Shown here piece by piece: positions 40,192-49,849 of a DNA stretch of 64,000 nucleotides (within the stretch, counting starts at the first letter, position 1; the number at the start of each line of letters is the position of its first letter). A program made the translations under genes and the position numbers. The notes beneath the pieces were generated by a model, which searched no databases, had not been told where the DNA came from, and was given only the letters and a program-made list of their open reading frames with translations. This DNA is from Pseudohalioglobus lutimaris (GTDB lineage: Bacteria > Pseudomonadota > Gammaproteobacteria > Pseudomonadales > Halieaceae), in the NCBI RefSeq assembly GCF_002866825.1, contig NZ_PKUS01000007.1, positions 124,001-188,000 of the forward strand. The letters are read 5' to 3'.

Positions 40192-40662
40192 ATGCTCGAT
40201 CATACTGTAAAAACTCCGTGTATTGGCGTCTGCTCAACGGGCATTGGCGACAGTGTCTGCCGCGGTTGCAAGCGTTTCAGTCATGAGGTGATCGACTGGA
40301 ACAGTTATACGCCCGAGCAGAAGCGGATTGTCGACAGGCGTCTCTCCGGGTTTCTCTCCCAGTGTGTCAGCAACAAGCTGCGAGTGACTGATGCGGCGTT
40401 ATTGAAGTGGCAGCTGCAGACACAGAATGTGCGTTTTGTGGCGCATCATGATGAATACTGCTGGTTATTCAGTTTATTGAAAGCCGGTGCTGGCCAGATA
40501 GAGCATCCTGGGGACTTCGGTTTTGAAGTGGACCTGCCCTTCAGGGAAATGCCGCTTACCGACCTGCGCGAGCTGATAGACAACGAGTTCCTGTTGCTAT
40601 CCCAGGCCCATTACGATCGATATATAGCCATGCCCGACCTGTTTAGCGGAAACCCTGAATGA
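40192..40662 (+). CDS. DUF1289-domain protein
   Basis: 156 aa from ATG 40192; an in-frame TTG at 40186 is possible. The N-terminal DUF1289 cysteine cluster PCIGVCSTGIGDSVCRGCKR (four Cys) suggests a metal site, followed by a Trp/His-containing alpha-beta region. Function unknown in the family. Stop overlaps the miaE start, so the two are coupled. Confidence 0.82.
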   Translation: MLDHTVKTPCIGVCSTGIGDSVCRGCKRFSHEVIDWNSYTPEQKRIVDRRLSGFLSQCVSNKLRVTDAALLKWQLQTQNVRFVAHHDEYCWLFSLLKAGAGQIEHPGDFGFEVDLPFREMPLTDLRELIDNEFLLLSQAHYDRYIAMPDLFSGNPE

Positions 40663-41276
40663 GCAAAGCCGTCGACATTTCCCCGATACTGGAGTTCCTC
40701 GCCTGTCCCACCCCGCGGGCATGGGTGGACTGGGCCTTGCAAAATCAGGACATACTCCTTATTGATCATGCCAACTGCGAAAAGAAAGCAGCCTCTACCG
40801 CGCTGAACCTGATGTATCGCTATGTCGAGCATCATGAGCTGCTCAACAAGCTTTCCCGGCTGGCCCGCGAGGAGTTGCGTCATTTTGAGCAGGTGATTGC
40901 CATCATGAACCAGCGTGGTGTGGACTACCCGCAGCTGGGCGCCGCGCGCTATGCCGGCAGCCTGCGCAAAGAGGTGCGTACACAGGAACCCGCGCGACTG
41001 GTGGACACATTGCTGATCGGTGCCATCATTGAAGCCCGCTCCTGTGAGCGTTTCGCGGCCCTCGCACCCGAGCTGGACGACGAACTGCAGCGCTTCTACC
41101 TGTCGTTACTGAAGTCGGAGTCCAGGCATTTTCGGGACTACCTGAAGTTGGCGGAGGAGGCCAGTTCTGCCGGTGAAGTTGAATCACGGCTGAGCGTGTT
41201 GCTGGAGCGGGAGCGGGAGCTGGTCGAGTCGCCCGATACCGAGTTCCGGTTTCACAGCGGGGTTCCGTCAGGTTAG
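40659..41276 (+). CDS. miaE: tRNA 2-methylthio-N6-isopentenyladenosine37 hydroxylase
   Basis: 205 aa non-heme di-iron protein that hydroxylates ms2i6A37 in tRNAs reading U-starting codons. The helical bundle carries the iron-ligand pattern REELRHFEQV and IEARSCERF...SESRHFRDY. The N-terminus ILEFLACPTPRAWVDWAL is typical. Presence of miaE implies the host also makes ms2i6A. Confidence 0.92.
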   Translation: MSKAVDISPILEFLACPTPRAWVDWALQNQDILLIDHANCEKKAASTALNLMYRYVEHHELLNKLSRLAREELRHFEQVIAIMNQRGVDYPQLGAARYAGSLRKEVRTQEPARLVDTLLIGAIIEARSCERFAALAPELDDELQRFYLSLLKSESRHFRDYLKLAEEASSAGEVESRLSVLLERERELVESPDTEFRFHSGVPSG

Positions 41277-41423
41277 GTTGTTTTGGTGTGAGCACGCCCA
41301 CAGGGTTGTCTGTCCTCCCTGAGCCGTTGGTCAGGCCTGGATTGGAACGGTCAAGCTTGCAGAGGCCCGGAGTGCCGCCTCATCGCGTAATGTTTTTATT
41401 GAAGTAGTTGCGCTAACCTATTG

Positions 41424-42134
41424 TTAAATAGGGAAATCGAGAAGCTCGAAGCTGCTGGAAGTAGCCTCGATGCACCATCCCCTGGAATCCCAGTCACCGA
41501 GCACAATGCGCTCGCCTTGCGCGGACCTGTGTCGCGCGGGCCGGTGAGTATGGCCGTGAATCAGCCTGCTGACACCCGCCTCGACCATCACCCGGTCGAC
41601 CTCCGACGGGGTAACATCCATGATGTCCTCCGCCTTGTTCGAGCTGGCCTCCTTGCTCGCCGAGCGCAAGTGCGCGGCGAAGGCGCGGCGCTCCGCCAGG
41701 GGCTTTGCCAGCAGGTCTGCCTGCCATTGGGCATCGCGGGCGGTGGCGCGAAATGCCATATACTCGCTATCGCCGGTGCACAGACTGTCGCCGTGCATTA
41801 GCAGAGTGGGAGTGCCATAGAGGTCGATGACGCTGGGATCAGCTAGAAGCGTTGCCCCTACCGATGTGCAGAATGCCTCGCCAAGGAGGAAATCACGGTT
41901 GCCCTGCATCAGCTTCAGTGCAGGGCCCGCAGCGGTGAAGCTGCGGAACAGGTCCGCTATTTGCGCCGCAAAAGACGAATCATCATCGTCACCCACCCAT
42001 ACCTCGAACAGGTCGCCGAGGACATAGAGGGTATCGCAGTCGTTATTGTTCTGCAGGAATGCCGCCAGGGCCCCGGTGATGTCGGGCCTGGCGGTATCCA
42101 GGTGAAGATCGGAAATGAAGAGCGTGCGCGACAC
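41424..42134 (-). CDS. lpxH: UDP-2,3-diacylglucosamine diphosphatase
   Basis: 236 aa metallophosphoesterase of lipid A synthesis. Cleaves UDP-2,3-diacylglucosamine to lipid X. Motifs: ISDLHLD (D9, H11), YVLGDLFEVWVGDDD, GNRDFLLG and IHGHTHRPARH. Start immediately follows the ppiB stop, so it is the second gene of a ppiB-lpxH operon. Its presence shows a Gram-negative outer membrane. Confidence 0.94.
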   Translation of the reverse strand: MSRTLFISDLHLDTARPDITGALAAFLQNNNDCDTLYVLGDLFEVWVGDDDDSSFAAQIADLFRSFTAAGPALKLMQGNRDFLLGEAFCTSVGATLLADPSVIDLYGTPTLLMHGDSLCTGDSEYMAFRATARDAQWQADLLAKPLAERRAFAAHLRSASKEASSNKAEDIMDVTPSEVDRVMVEAGVSRLIHGHTHRPARHRSAQGERIVLGDWDSRGWCIEATSSSFELLDFPI

Positions 42135-42632
42135 CTAGTCTTCGACGATAGTGACTGACTCAATAATGACCGGGTCAGCGGGCACGTCCTGATGACCGCC
42201 TGTGGAGGTGGTGGGTACGGCGCGGATCTTGTCCAGCACCTCTTCACCGCCTGTCAGCTTGCCAAATACCGTGTAACCCCAGCCCTGCATGTTTTTGCCA
42301 GAGTGGTTAAGGAAGTCATTGTCCTTCACGTTGATGAAAAACTGCGCGGTGGCGGAGTGGGGGTCCATGGTGCGCGCCATGGCGACGGTACCGAAGTCAT
42401 TCTTCAGGCCGTTGTCAGCCTCGTTTTCGACGGGCTCACCGGTAGGCTTCTGCTGCATGTCAGTGTCGAAACCGCCACCCTGGATCATGAAATTGTCGAT
42501 TACGCGATGGAAAATGGTGCCATCGTAAAAGCCGTCCCGCGCGTATGCGAGGAAGTTTTCTACTGTTTTGGGCGCTTTCTCTGCATCCAGTTCCAGCTTG
42601 ATTTCACCGAATGTGGTGCGAATGATAACCAT
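42135..42632 (-). CDS. ppiB: Peptidyl-prolyl cis-trans isomerase B (cyclophilin)
   Basis: 165 aa cytoplasmic cyclophilin, without signal peptide. Starts [30 protein letters not shown]; active-site [15 protein letters not shown] and [17 protein letters not shown] are complete. First gene of the ppiB-lpxH pair and divergent from glnS, the usual gammaproteobacterial neighbourhood. Confidence 0.94.
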   Translation of the reverse strand: MVIIRTTFGEIKLELDAEKAPKTVENFLAYARDGFYDGTIFHRVIDNFMIQGGGFDTDMQQKPTGEPVENEADNGLKNDFGTVAMARTMDPHSATAQFFINVKDNDFLNHSGKNMQGWGYTVFGKLTGGEEVLDKIRAVPTTSTGGHQDVPADPVIIESVTIVED

Positions 42633-42763
42633 GGTACTCGTCCCTGTGGGTTAGATTCTTGTGAGGGGGGCAATAATACGGGCTTTTCCAGCACAGGAAA
42701 ACAGGATCGGAGATGAAAGCCGGGTTAATTGCCCCCGGAGATGAGAAAGAGGTAGCAATTGGC

Positions 42764-42792
42764 TTAAAGCCACCGGCTTTCGTGGCTATAAT
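42764..42792 (+). promoter_or_regulatory. Candidate glnS promoter
   Basis: A perfect TATAAT at 42787-42792 is placed 17 bases after a weak TTAAAG at 42764-42769, and is followed by GC-rich ACGCGCCC, the kind of discriminator seen in growth-rate-controlled promoters. The glnS start is 35 bases downstream. Confidence 0.4.
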
Positions 42793-42827
42793 ACGCGCCC
42801 TTTGAAATACCCGGGCCATCAGAATCC

Positions 42828-44486
42828 ATGGAAAACACCCCCGCCAGTAACTTTTTGCAGAATATTGTCCGCGACGACCTCGCCGCAGGCAGGGTCACCG
42901 AGGTGGTGACCCGGTTTCCGCCCGAGCCCAACGGTTACCTGCATATTGGTCACGCGAAATCCATCTGTGTGAATTTTGGCCTGGCAGAGGCCAATGGTGG
43001 TCGCTGCAACCTGCGCTTCGATGACACCAATCCCGAGAAAGAGAGCCAGGAGTTCATTGATTCCATATTGGAGGATGTGCGCTGGCTGGGTTTTTCCTGG
43101 GATGGGGAAGTGCGCTTCGCCTCCGCCTACTTCCAGCAACTCTATGACTGGGCCGTGTACCTGGTGGAACAGGGCAAGGCCTATGTTTGTGATCTTAATG
43201 CCGAGCAGGCCCGCGAATACCGGGGAACACTGACTGAGGCGGGCCGCAACAGCCCCTATCGGGATCGCTCTGTGGAGGAGAATCTTGACCTGCTGGAACG
43301 GATGAAAGCGGGAGAATTTGCCGAGGGTGAGAGGGTACTGCGCGCTAAAATCGATATGGCTTCGCCCAATATGAACATGCGTGACCCGATTTTGTACCGC
43401 ATTCGCAAGGTCCAGCACCACCAGACCGGGAAGGATTGGGTGATTTACCCCACCTACGACTTCGCGCACGGCCAGGAGGACGCGATTGAGGGCATAACGC
43501 ACTCTGTATGCACGCTGGAGTTTGAGGACCACCGCCCCCTGTATGACTGGTTTATCAATAACCTGCCGGTACCCAGTAAGCCGAAACAGTATGAATTCGG
43601 CCGCCTCAACCCGAGCTACACTGTCACCAGCAAGCGCAAACTCAAGCAACTGGTTGATGAAGGTGTGGTAAGCGGCTGGGATGACCCACGCATGCCCACT
43701 GTGTCGGGCATGCGCCGGCGCGGTTATACGCCAGCGGCTATTCGAAAATTTTGCGAGATGATCGGCACCACCCGTTCAGACGGGGTAGTGGACGTGGCGA
43801 TGCTGGAATTTGCTATACGCGAGGACCTGAATGAGAACGCGCCACGAGCGATGGCGGTCCTGAATCCTCTGAAAATCATATTGACAGATTATCCCGAGGA
43901 CAAGGTGGAACTGCTGAGCGCGCCTGCTCATCCAACGCGCGAGGAGCTGGGAGAGCGCGAACTGCCTTTCACGCGTGAGGTCTATATCGACGCTGAAGAC
44001 TTCCGGGAAGAGGCCAACAAGAAGTACAAGCGCCTGGTGCTGGGCAAGAGGGTGCGCTTGCGCAATGCCTATGTGATCGAGGCTGACTCGGTGGTACGTG
44101 ACGAGCAGGGTAACATCACCGAGGTTCACGCGCATACGATTCCCAACACCATCGGGGAAAACCCCGAGGACGGCGTCAAGCCCAAGGGTGTCATTCAGTG
44201 GGTGTCTGCCAGTCATGGCAAGCAGGCGGAAGTGCGGCTGTATGATCGCTTGTTCAACCATGAGGCCCCTGACCGGGGAGACAATGACTTCATGGCACAC
44301 ATCAATCCTGACTCACTGCAAGTGGTGGAGCAGGCCTGGATAGAACCCTCCCTGGCTGATGCAAAGCCGGAGCAGGGCTTTCAGTTCGAGCGCGAGGGCT
44401 ACTTCGTTGCCGATCGTGACGAGCACAGCGCGCAACATCCGGTGTTCAATAAAACCATCGGCCTGCGCGATACCTGGCAGGGGTAA
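42828..44486 (+). CDS. glnS: Glutaminyl-tRNA synthetase
   Basis: 552 aa class I synthetase. HIGH motif at 39-42 ([15 protein letters not shown]), KMSKS-equivalent VTSKRKL about 264-270, and the C-terminal anticodon-binding beta barrels ending [10 protein letters not shown]. Charges tRNA-Gln directly. Followed by cysS, the conserved order. Confidence 0.97.
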   Translation: MENTPASNFLQNIVRDDLAAGRVTEVVTRFPPEPNGYLHIGHAKSICVNFGLAEANGGRCNLRFDDTNPEKESQEFIDSILEDVRWLGFSWDGEVRFASAYFQQLYDWAVYLVEQGKAYVCDLNAEQAREYRGTLTEAGRNSPYRDRSVEENLDLLERMKAGEFAEGERVLRAKIDMASPNMNMRDPILYRIRKVQHHQTGKDWVIYPTYDFAHGQEDAIEGITHSVCTLEFEDHRPLYDWFINNLPVPSKPKQYEFGRLNPSYTVTSKRKLKQLVDEGVVSGWDDPRMPTVSGMRRRGYTPAAIRKFCEMIGTTRSDGVVDVAMLEFAIREDLNENAPRAMAVLNPLKIILTDYPEDKVELLSAPAHPTREELGERELPFTREVYIDAEDFREEANKKYKRLVLGKRVRLRNAYVIEADSVVRDEQGNITEVHAHTIPNTIGENPEDGVKPKGVIQWVSASHGKQAEVRLYDRLFNHEAPDRGDNDFMAHINPDSLQVVEQAWIEPSLADAKPEQGFQFEREGYFVADRDEHSAQHPVFNKTIGLRDTWQG

Positions 44487-44577
44487 GCGGACGCTGCTGG
44501 CATTCTCGCCCTGGCGGGAAACCAGCGGTGATGCAGCCGCGCGCTGGAAAAAGTTAGGCGAGAATAGGGAAGAGATT

Positions 44578-45954
44578 ATGCCACTAAGACTTTACAACAC
44601 ACTCGGTGGTGCCAAAGAGGTGTTTGAGCCGCTGGTGCCGGATGCAGTGACCATGTATGTGTGCGGCCCCACGGTTTACAACCTGGCGCACATTGGCAAT
44701 GCTCGCCCCGTGGTGGTGTTTGATGTCCTGTTTCGCCTGCTGCAGACGCAGTACGGCACCGTGACCTACGCCCGGAATATCACCGACGTGGATGACAAGA
44801 TTATCGCTGCGGCAAAACAGGGAGATCGCAGCATTGAGTCGGTGACCGAGGAGTATACGGCCAAGTACCGCGAGGATATGGCCGCTCTCAACGCGCTGCC
44901 ACCCACACTGGAACCTCACGCAACACATCACATCGACGCCATGATCGAGCTCACCTTGACGCTGATTGAGAAGGGGCATGCCTACGAATCTGACGGACAT
45001 GTACTGTTCGCGGTGGAGTCCATGGAGGACTACGGTAAGCTGTCGGGGCGCTCCCTGGACGATATGCTTGCCGGTGCCCGTGTGGAAGTCGCTGACTATA
45101 AACGCTACCCGGGAGACTTCGTGCTGTGGAAGCCGGCGGCTGCAGCAGACCCGGGATGGGATAGCCCCTGGGGCCGCGGACGCCCCGGCTGGCACCTTGA
45201 GTGTTCGGCAATGATCCGGGCACTCCTGGGTGAAACCATCGACATTCACGGTGGCGGCCGCGACCTGATTTTTCCCCATCACGAAAACGAAATTGCCCAG
45301 AGTCGCTGTGCCCATGGCGGTGACTACGTGCGCTACTGGATGCACAACGCCTACCTCGATATAGACGGCGAAAAGATGAGCAAGTCGCTGGATAACTTCC
45401 GCACGGTGCGTGACCTGTTGCAGAGCTATCGCGGTGAGGTGTTGCGTTTCGCCTTGCTGTCGGCACATTACCGTTCGCCCCTGAACTTTTCTGCCGAGCT
45501 GCTGGATCAGGCACAGTCAACCCTGGATAGCTTGTACAGTACGTTACGATCAGTAGAGGACGTTGCCTTGGATATGGACGTCAGTCTGGATGGAGAGCCG
45601 TTTTACGCTGCGCTTAATGACGATCTCAACACCCCGGAGGCCATTGCCGCGATTCACGCCCTGTCGCACCAGTTGCACAAAGCGACCGAGGATGAAAAGC
45701 CGGGTCTGAAAGCCCGTATGCTGGCGGCCGGCAACTTGTTGGGTATTCTCGGGGAAGACCCCCAGGAGTGGCTGCAGGGCACAACCGCTGATGACGCCAT
45801 CGGCGCCGAGCAGATCGAGGAATTGATACAGGCGAGGCAGGATGCAAAGGCGGCCAGGGACTTCGCCCGTGCCGATGAGATTCGCGACCAGTTAATCGAT
45901 AGCGGCGTGGTATTGGAAGATTCCCGTGAGGGAACCACCTGGAAGCGGGGCTGA
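44578..45954 (+). CDS. cysS: Cysteinyl-tRNA synthetase
   Basis: 458 aa from ATG 44578; the frame is open further back into glnS but those residues are unlike the family. Zinc ligand C29 lies in [13 protein letters not shown] is at 38-41, ECSAM supplies another zinc ligand, and KMSKS is at 266-270. RBS GGGAAGAG precedes the start. Convergent with folD. Confidence 0.96.
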   Translation: MPLRLYNTLGGAKEVFEPLVPDAVTMYVCGPTVYNLAHIGNARPVVVFDVLFRLLQTQYGTVTYARNITDVDDKIIAAAKQGDRSIESVTEEYTAKYREDMAALNALPPTLEPHATHHIDAMIELTLTLIEKGHAYESDGHVLFAVESMEDYGKLSGRSLDDMLAGARVEVADYKRYPGDFVLWKPAAAADPGWDSPWGRGRPGWHLECSAMIRALLGETIDIHGGGRDLIFPHHENEIAQSRCAHGGDYVRYWMHNAYLDIDGEKMSKSLDNFRTVRDLLQSYRGEVLRFALLSAHYRSPLNFSAELLDQAQSTLDSLYSTLRSVEDVALDMDVSLDGEPFYAALNDDLNTPEAIAAIHALSHQLHKATEDEKPGLKARMLAAGNLLGILGEDPQEWLQGTTADDAIGAEQIEELIQARQDAKAARDFARADEIRDQLIDSGVVLEDSREGTTWKRG

Positions 45955-45981
45955 CACCCCGCCTTCCTTCCAGGGCAGTAA

Positions 45982-46827
45982 TCAGCCCAGGCTTTTCTCG
46001 CCCGACTGCACACTCTGCTGAATCAGCGTATTGATGGTCATGGGGCCCACTCCTCCGGGTACGGGCGTGTAGGCAGAGGCTTTGTCAGTCAACGCCGACA
46101 GTTCAATGTCGCCGACGCCACCCGGGTGATAACCGGCATCGACAACCACAGCGCCTTCCTTGACCCAGTCCGCCTTGATGAACTCCGGCTTACCCACCGC
46201 GCCCACGAGGATGTCGGCCTGGGCGATGATTCCGGGCAGGTCTTTGGTGCGCGAATGGCAGATCGTCACCGTCGCATTTTTCTGCAGCAACATCATGGCC
46301 ATCGGCTTGCCGAGAATGGGGGAGCGGCCGACCACGACAGCGTGTTTACCCTCTATCTCCACCCCATAGTGCTCGAGTATGCGCATTATGCCCTGGGGAG
46401 TGGCGCAGCCGTAGGCATCCTCGCCCATGGCCATGCGGCCAAAGCCGAGACAGGTGACGCCGTCCACGTCCTTGCTCAGGGCAATCGCGTCAAAGCAGGC
46501 GCGTTCATCTATTTGCGAGGGTACCGGGTGCTGCAGCAATATCCCGTGTACGTCCGGATTAGCGTTGAGTTCTTCAATCTTTGCCAGCAATTCATCAGTG
46601 TTGGTGGAAGAGGGCATTTCCACGGCCATTGAGTCCATGCCTACCCTGCGGCAGGCGTTGCCTTTCATTTTTACGTAGGTTGCTGACGCCGGGTCGTCGC
46701 CGACCAGGATGGTGGCCAGGATAGGGGTTTTACCGCCCGATTTTGCTTTCAGTTTTTCAACGCGGGCCAATAATTCGGCTTCGGTTTGTGCCGCCAGCGT
46801 CTTGCCATCCAATACCAATGCGGACAT
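45982..46827 (-). CDS. folD: Bifunctional methylenetetrahydrofolate dehydrogenase/cyclohydrolase
   Basis: 281 aa from ATG at 46827 ([13 protein letters not shown]), the family N-terminus; the frame extends upstream without family resemblance. The catalytic Tyr-x3-Lys lies in [42 protein letters not shown] and PGGVGPMTI are standard. Interconverts 5,10-methylene- and 10-formyl-THF. The tRNA cluster lies upstream on the other strand. Confidence 0.95.
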   Translation of the reverse strand: MSALVLDGKTLAAQTEAELLARVEKLKAKSGGKTPILATILVGDDPASATYVKMKGNACRRVGMDSMAVEMPSSTNTDELLAKIEELNANPDVHGILLQHPVPSQIDERACFDAIALSKDVDGVTCLGFGRMAMGEDAYGCATPQGIMRILEHYGVEIEGKHAVVVGRSPILGKPMAMMLLQKNATVTICHSRTKDLPGIIAQADILVGAVGKPEFIKADWVKEGAVVVDAGYHPGGVGDIELSALTDKASAYTPVPGGVGPMTINTLIQQSVQSGEKSLG

Positions 46828-46963
46828 GGGTGTAAATCCTCTCGATGTGTCGAAAAAGGTGGGCCGGCCAGCCCTCCCCGAAAAGGCGCCTATTCTCCCA
46901 CGAGCGGGCGGTAAAGTGGAAGAGCGGGGGGCAAAAACGCCGGCTAAATCACCGGTATTGGCG

Positions 46964-46992
46964 TTGACGCTCCCTCCCGGGATGAGTATTAT
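46964..46992 (+). promoter_or_regulatory. Strong sigma70-type promoter of the tRNA cluster
   Basis: TTGACG (46964-46969) and TATTAT (46987-46992) are separated by exactly 17 bases and followed by GCGCCCTC, a GC-rich stringent-type discriminator. tRNA-Pro begins 45 bases after the -10. It would drive the Pro-His-Arg tRNA operon, and transcripts passing the broken tRNA-Arg would run on into the integrase. Confidence 0.75.
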
Positions 46993-47036
46993 GCGCCCTC
47001 CTGAAAAGGGGGCCATCAGGCCTTTCATGGAATCAT

Positions 47037-47113
47037 CGGGGTATAGCGCAGTCTGGTAGCGCGCCTGCTTTGGGAGCAGGATGTCGGGAGTTCGAATCTC
47101 TCTACCCCGACCA
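47037..47113 (+). tRNA. tRNA-Pro (TGG)
   Basis: 77 nt including encoded CCA. Acceptor CGGGGTA pairs with the 3' TACCCCG, the anticodon loop reads CTTTGGG with anticodon TGG, and the T-loop is TTCGAAT. First gene of the cluster. Confidence 0.95.
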
Positions 47114-47163
47114 ACTTTCCAGCCTTAGAACGGTGAGTACGGTGATTCAGTCAGGAATGCGAT

Positions 47164-47240
47164 GGTGGCCGTAGCTCATCAGGTAGAGCACCGGATTGTG
47201 ACTCCGGAGGTGGCGGGTTCGAGACCCGTCGGCCACCCCA
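47164..47240 (+). tRNA. tRNA-His (GTG)
   Basis: 77 nt including the extra 5' G(-1), which faces C73, and encoded CCA. Anticodon GTG in the loop ATTGTGA, and T-loop TTCGAGA. The cloverleaf pairs fully (GTGGCCG/CGGCCAC). Confidence 0.94.
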
Positions 47241-47280
47241 GTATTCGATGACATCTGCCGATGCCGCATCGAACCTCGAC

Positions 47281-47321
47281 GGGGGTATAGCTCAGTTGGA
47301 TAGAGCAACGGCCTTCTAAGC
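47281..47321 (+). pseudogene. 5' half of host tRNA-Arg (TCT), cut by the element
   Basis: Bases 47281-47321 contain acceptor 5' strand GGGGGTA, an intact D-arm, the anticodon 5' stem ACGGC, loop CTTCTAA (anticodon TCT) and the first bases of the 3' stem. After the core the sequence leaves any tRNA pattern: there is no T-loop and no matching acceptor 3' strand. The missing part is found at 60113-60160. The element's first bases keep the anticodon stem paired with one G-T, but the gene cannot fold as a tRNA. Confidence 0.9.
47310..47321 (+). other. attL core
   Basis: GGCCTTCTAAGC, identical to 60113-60124. Lies over the anticodon arm of the host tRNA-Arg. Joining 47281-47321 to 60125-60160 rebuilds a 77-nt tRNA-Arg with every stem paired, which fixes the core with confidence. 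Confidence 0.88.
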
Positions 47322-47449
47322 TGTTTAATTAGAATCTCTGAAACCCGCGTCACCACTGGCTTTCAAGCCATAATCCCCATAAAAGCCTGTTAAATAAGGG
47401 CTTTCAGGCTTCCCCTTTGTCTCTACATGGCTATATAATTTCTCCAGAG

Positions 47450-47492
47450 GATTACCCGCAGTTACGGTAATTTGCCCTCAAAATTACCCACA
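47450..47492. repeat. Integrase arm-type repeats and operator-like inverted repeat, left end
   Basis: GATTACCCGCA (47450-47460) and AATTACCCACA (47482-47492) match the repeats at the right end (60054-60064 and 60066-60076). In addition GGTAATTT (47466-47473) and AAATTACC (47481-47488) form a perfect inverted repeat ending 12 bases before the integrase start. These are probable arm-binding sites for the integrase N-terminal domain and may allow autoregulation. Confidence 0.6.
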
Positions 47493-47500
47493 AGAGGCAA

Positions 47501-48766
47501 ATGATGGAGTTCACCCACAAGACAATTCAGGCGTTGTCAGTCACCAAGCGGGACGAGTTGGCAGATGAGTCCTATCGGCATGGAAAGCGCAGAAGGGGTC
47601 TGATGGTTCAGGCCAATGTAAGCGGGAATCACCGCTTCCTGTATCAGCGAATGGTGGGCGGTAAGAAATACAAATTCACGTTGGGCCGCTTCCCTGAGTT
47701 AGGCCTCGCTGAAGCCAGAGAGATGGTGGATGCCATTAATGATTATGACGGGACTCCCAAGGAGGCTTGGGATGCACTCAAGCCCAAGGATGAGGATAAG
47801 AACGGCGATGTTCTAACCGTTGAGAAGTTGATTAACCAATACGTCGAAGAGTGTGAAGTCATTCGAAAGAATCGCGACTGGAAGGGCCAAGAGCGGGTGC
47901 TGAAAAAGGAACTTAAGCCCTACCTGCATATGCCTGCTGAAGACCTGACCAAAGTGCATGTCCTTGCCGTGGTCAACGCCTGCATTGACCGAGGAAGCGA
48001 GAGAACCGCCCATGAGGCGCTGAAGCAGATCAAGGGGATGTATGCCCGCGCCATGAACCAACACCGCAAGCGGAACAAGAAGGTCGAGAAGGGTGCGGTG
48101 GTCGCGACCATAGTGGACAAGTGGCTGGATATTTCAATGAATCCCGCTGCAGGGGTCGAGGTGCTCAAATACAAACCCAAGAGTCACCATTTTGATACCA
48201 AGGCACTCAAAGTCTTCCCCAGCAAGCTGCAGTCCAGTGATATTCGGGGGGATGTGAAGGACATCCTGCTGATTCAACTGCAGACATTTTGCCGAGTCGG
48301 TGAGGTGGCGGGTATGTCATGGAAAGAGCTAGATCTGAAGAAGGGCGAATGGGTGATTCCTGGTGAGCGTTATAAAACAGGTGATCCCCATACTGTGATG
48401 CTCAGCAAGCAGACCATAAAGCGCCTGAAGGAAATCAAAAAGAAGACTGAATCTGAATATGTGTTCCCGATGCCGCGATTCCCTGAGAAGGCAATGACCT
48501 CCGCAGAGGTGGCGCACCGCATTAACTATGTCCGTGATTCCCTGAAGGTGGATGAGGATTTCTCCAGTCACAGCCTGAGGCGCAGCGGTTCTACTTGGCT
48601 TGCCGCACAGAACCCCCCCTGTCCGTATGAGGTGAAGGAGCGCCTATTGGGTCACAAGATCGACACGGAGGGTGATATGGCCGAGCGTTACAACAAATAC
48701 AAATACATGGATGAGCGCAAGGAGTGGACTCAGAAGTGGTGTGATTACCTGGAGGGCAAATTATGA
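47501..48766 (+). CDS. int: P4-type tyrosine integrase
   Basis: 421 aa (ATG 47504 is an equally good start). N-terminal arm-binding DUF4102-like domain (KYKFTLGRFPELGLAEAREMV), a SAM-like core-binding domain, and a C-terminal catalytic domain with R265 (CRVGEVAG), H357-x-x-R360 (HSLRRS), H385 (LLGHKID) and nucleophile Y397 (AERYNKYKY). The tail WTQKWCDYLEGK is characteristic of P4/prophage-CP4 integrases. All catalytic residues are present. Adjacent to attL; it may be expressed from the tRNA promoter. Confidence 0.95.
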   Translation: MMEFTHKTIQALSVTKRDELADESYRHGKRRRGLMVQANVSGNHRFLYQRMVGGKKYKFTLGRFPELGLAEAREMVDAINDYDGTPKEAWDALKPKDEDKNGDVLTVEKLINQYVEECEVIRKNRDWKGQERVLKKELKPYLHMPAEDLTKVHVLAVVNACIDRGSERTAHEALKQIKGMYARAMNQHRKRNKKVEKGAVVATIVDKWLDISMNPAAGVEVLKYKPKSHHFDTKALKVFPSKLQSSDIRGDVKDILLIQLQTFCRVGEVAGMSWKELDLKKGEWVIPGERYKTGDPHTVMLSKQTIKRLKEIKKKTESEYVFPMPRFPEKAMTSAEVAHRINYVRDSLKVDEDFSSHSLRRSGSTWLAAQNPPCPYEVKERLLGHKIDTEGDMAERYNKYKYMDERKEWTQKWCDYLEGKL

Positions 48767-49254
48767 GCTGGCAGGACTTCCATGAGGATTACGAATTACC
48801 TGGCGAGGCTGATGAGTTTGCACGGGATGTAACCTGGGTGAGGGAAGCAGTCTGTGCAAAGCGCACCCCAGATGATCCAGTAGGGGTGCGTGAGTTCCCA
48901 TCAAAATGGCCTGCGATCGACGAGATATTGGAAACGTTTTATGGTCTAGATGGACGAATGGCTCATCAACTCGACAAACGCCATCAAATGCTAACTGGTA
49001 GGGATGAAACATTCTTCGCCTACTTACAAAAGGTTCTTGAAGAGCCGATTCCTGTGGATGGTTTGGCTAAGGATGAGGAAGCCTGCCTGTCATTCATCGG
49101 TAATCTCTGTGACCGTTGGGGCATAGATATCGAATCAGGAAGGAACACCTGCTTCTTTAACTTCATGCAAATTTTCATGGAGGGACTGGAATACAACTGG
49201 GACATGTACAAGCTGCCAGAACGCATCCAGAAACTGTACACCCCGCCATCCTGA
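48763..49254 (+). CDS. Unknown protein coupled to the integrase
   Basis: 163 aa, overlapping the integrase stop in an ATGA arrangement. Acidic and aromatic-rich with no signal peptide or membrane helix. Three cysteines lie in the middle and C-terminal part (EEACLSFIGNLCDRW, NTCFFNFMQIF). I do not recognise a family. Tight coupling with int suggests a role in integration, excision or its control, but a defence or interference function cannot be excluded. Confidence 0.65.
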   Translation: MSWQDFHEDYELPGEADEFARDVTWVREAVCAKRTPDDPVGVREFPSKWPAIDEILETFYGLDGRMAHQLDKRHQMLTGRDETFFAYLQKVLEEPIPVDGLAKDEEACLSFIGNLCDRWGIDIESGRNTCFFNFMQIFMEGLEYNWDMYKLPERIQKLYTPPS

Positions 49255-49260
49255 GTAGCG

Positions 49261-49297
49261 TTTGCCGCGACTGTTTTCTCAGAGCAGTCGTCGCAAA
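49261..49297. repeat. 13-bp inverted repeat between the unknown gene and the AlpA-like gene
   Basis: TTTGCCGCGACTG (49261-49273) and CAGTCGTCGCAAA (49285-49297) are inverted copies with two mismatches and an 11-base loop. No U-run follows, so an operator is as likely as a terminator. It lies 55 bases upstream of the HTH gene, and a palindrome ATATGCATAT is at 49321-49330. Confidence 0.45.
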
Positions 49298-49351
49298 TGG
49301 CAAATAATCTTTGTGCTCTTATATGCATATACAAGCATATGGAGACACAAA

Positions 49352-49555
49352 ATGACCAACCAAAGACCAGCCAAACCTGCCTATGAGGGCGATCACATTC
49401 TCTGGGTTCCTGACATTCAGGAACGCGCGAACTGTTCCGCTCAAGTTGTTTATAAGTGGTTATCTGAAGGCACACTGCCGAGCGTAAAACTTGGTGGCCG
49501 AAGAGGTTGCTGGGAATCAGATTTCCTGGAGACTACCCAACCTAAATCCGCATAG
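49352..49555 (+). CDS. AlpA-like / excisionase-type helix-turn-helix protein
   Basis: 67 aa from ATG 49352, preceded by GGAGA at 49341-49345; the longer frame from 49262 adds no family sequence. Small winged HTH: VPDIQERANCSAQVVYKWL followed by EGTLPSVKLGGRRGCWESDFLE, the MerR/AlpA-like recognition pattern. In P4-like and PICI elements AlpA proteins activate the int or replication modules, and related proteins serve as directionality factors. Position after int fits either role. Confidence 0.7.
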   Translation: MTNQRPAKPAYEGDHILWVPDIQERANCSAQVVYKWLSEGTLPSVKLGGRRGCWESDFLETTQPKSA

Positions 49556-49681
49556 GGATAACCCACTCTGGAGAAGCAGTGGGAGCCCTATTCGGTGAAG
49601 ATTTGAATCGCTTGGAGAAGCTGCTCAAATTCTAACCACTATGTAGGCTTTTCTCAACTGCTCTCCCACATGGAGAACAGT

Positions 49682-49849
49682 ATGAACAACATTGTCGAAT
49701 TCCCGTTGCGCCCCGGCATGCCGCTGTATCAACGCGCTCTGGCGCAAGCGTTGCGCGAGTATATGGCGCAGAGCGAACCCCAGCCCAGAACCCACGGTTC
49801 AGCACCCCCCGTTACGCCGGAAACCATTGCCAGGTTGAGGGGGAAGTAA
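49682..49849 (+). CDS. Small protein of 55 aa upstream of the primase fragment
   Basis: ATG 49682 follows GGAGAA at 49672-49677, and the stop overlaps the next start (TAATG at 49847-49851), the pattern of a translated, coupled gene. Starts MNNIVEFPLRPGMPLYQRA and ends in a Pro-rich then basic tail. No family recognised. The start and coupling are the main support. Confidence 0.5.
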   Translation: MNNIVEFPLRPGMPLYQRALAQALREYMAQSEPQPRTHGSAPPVTPETIARLRGK

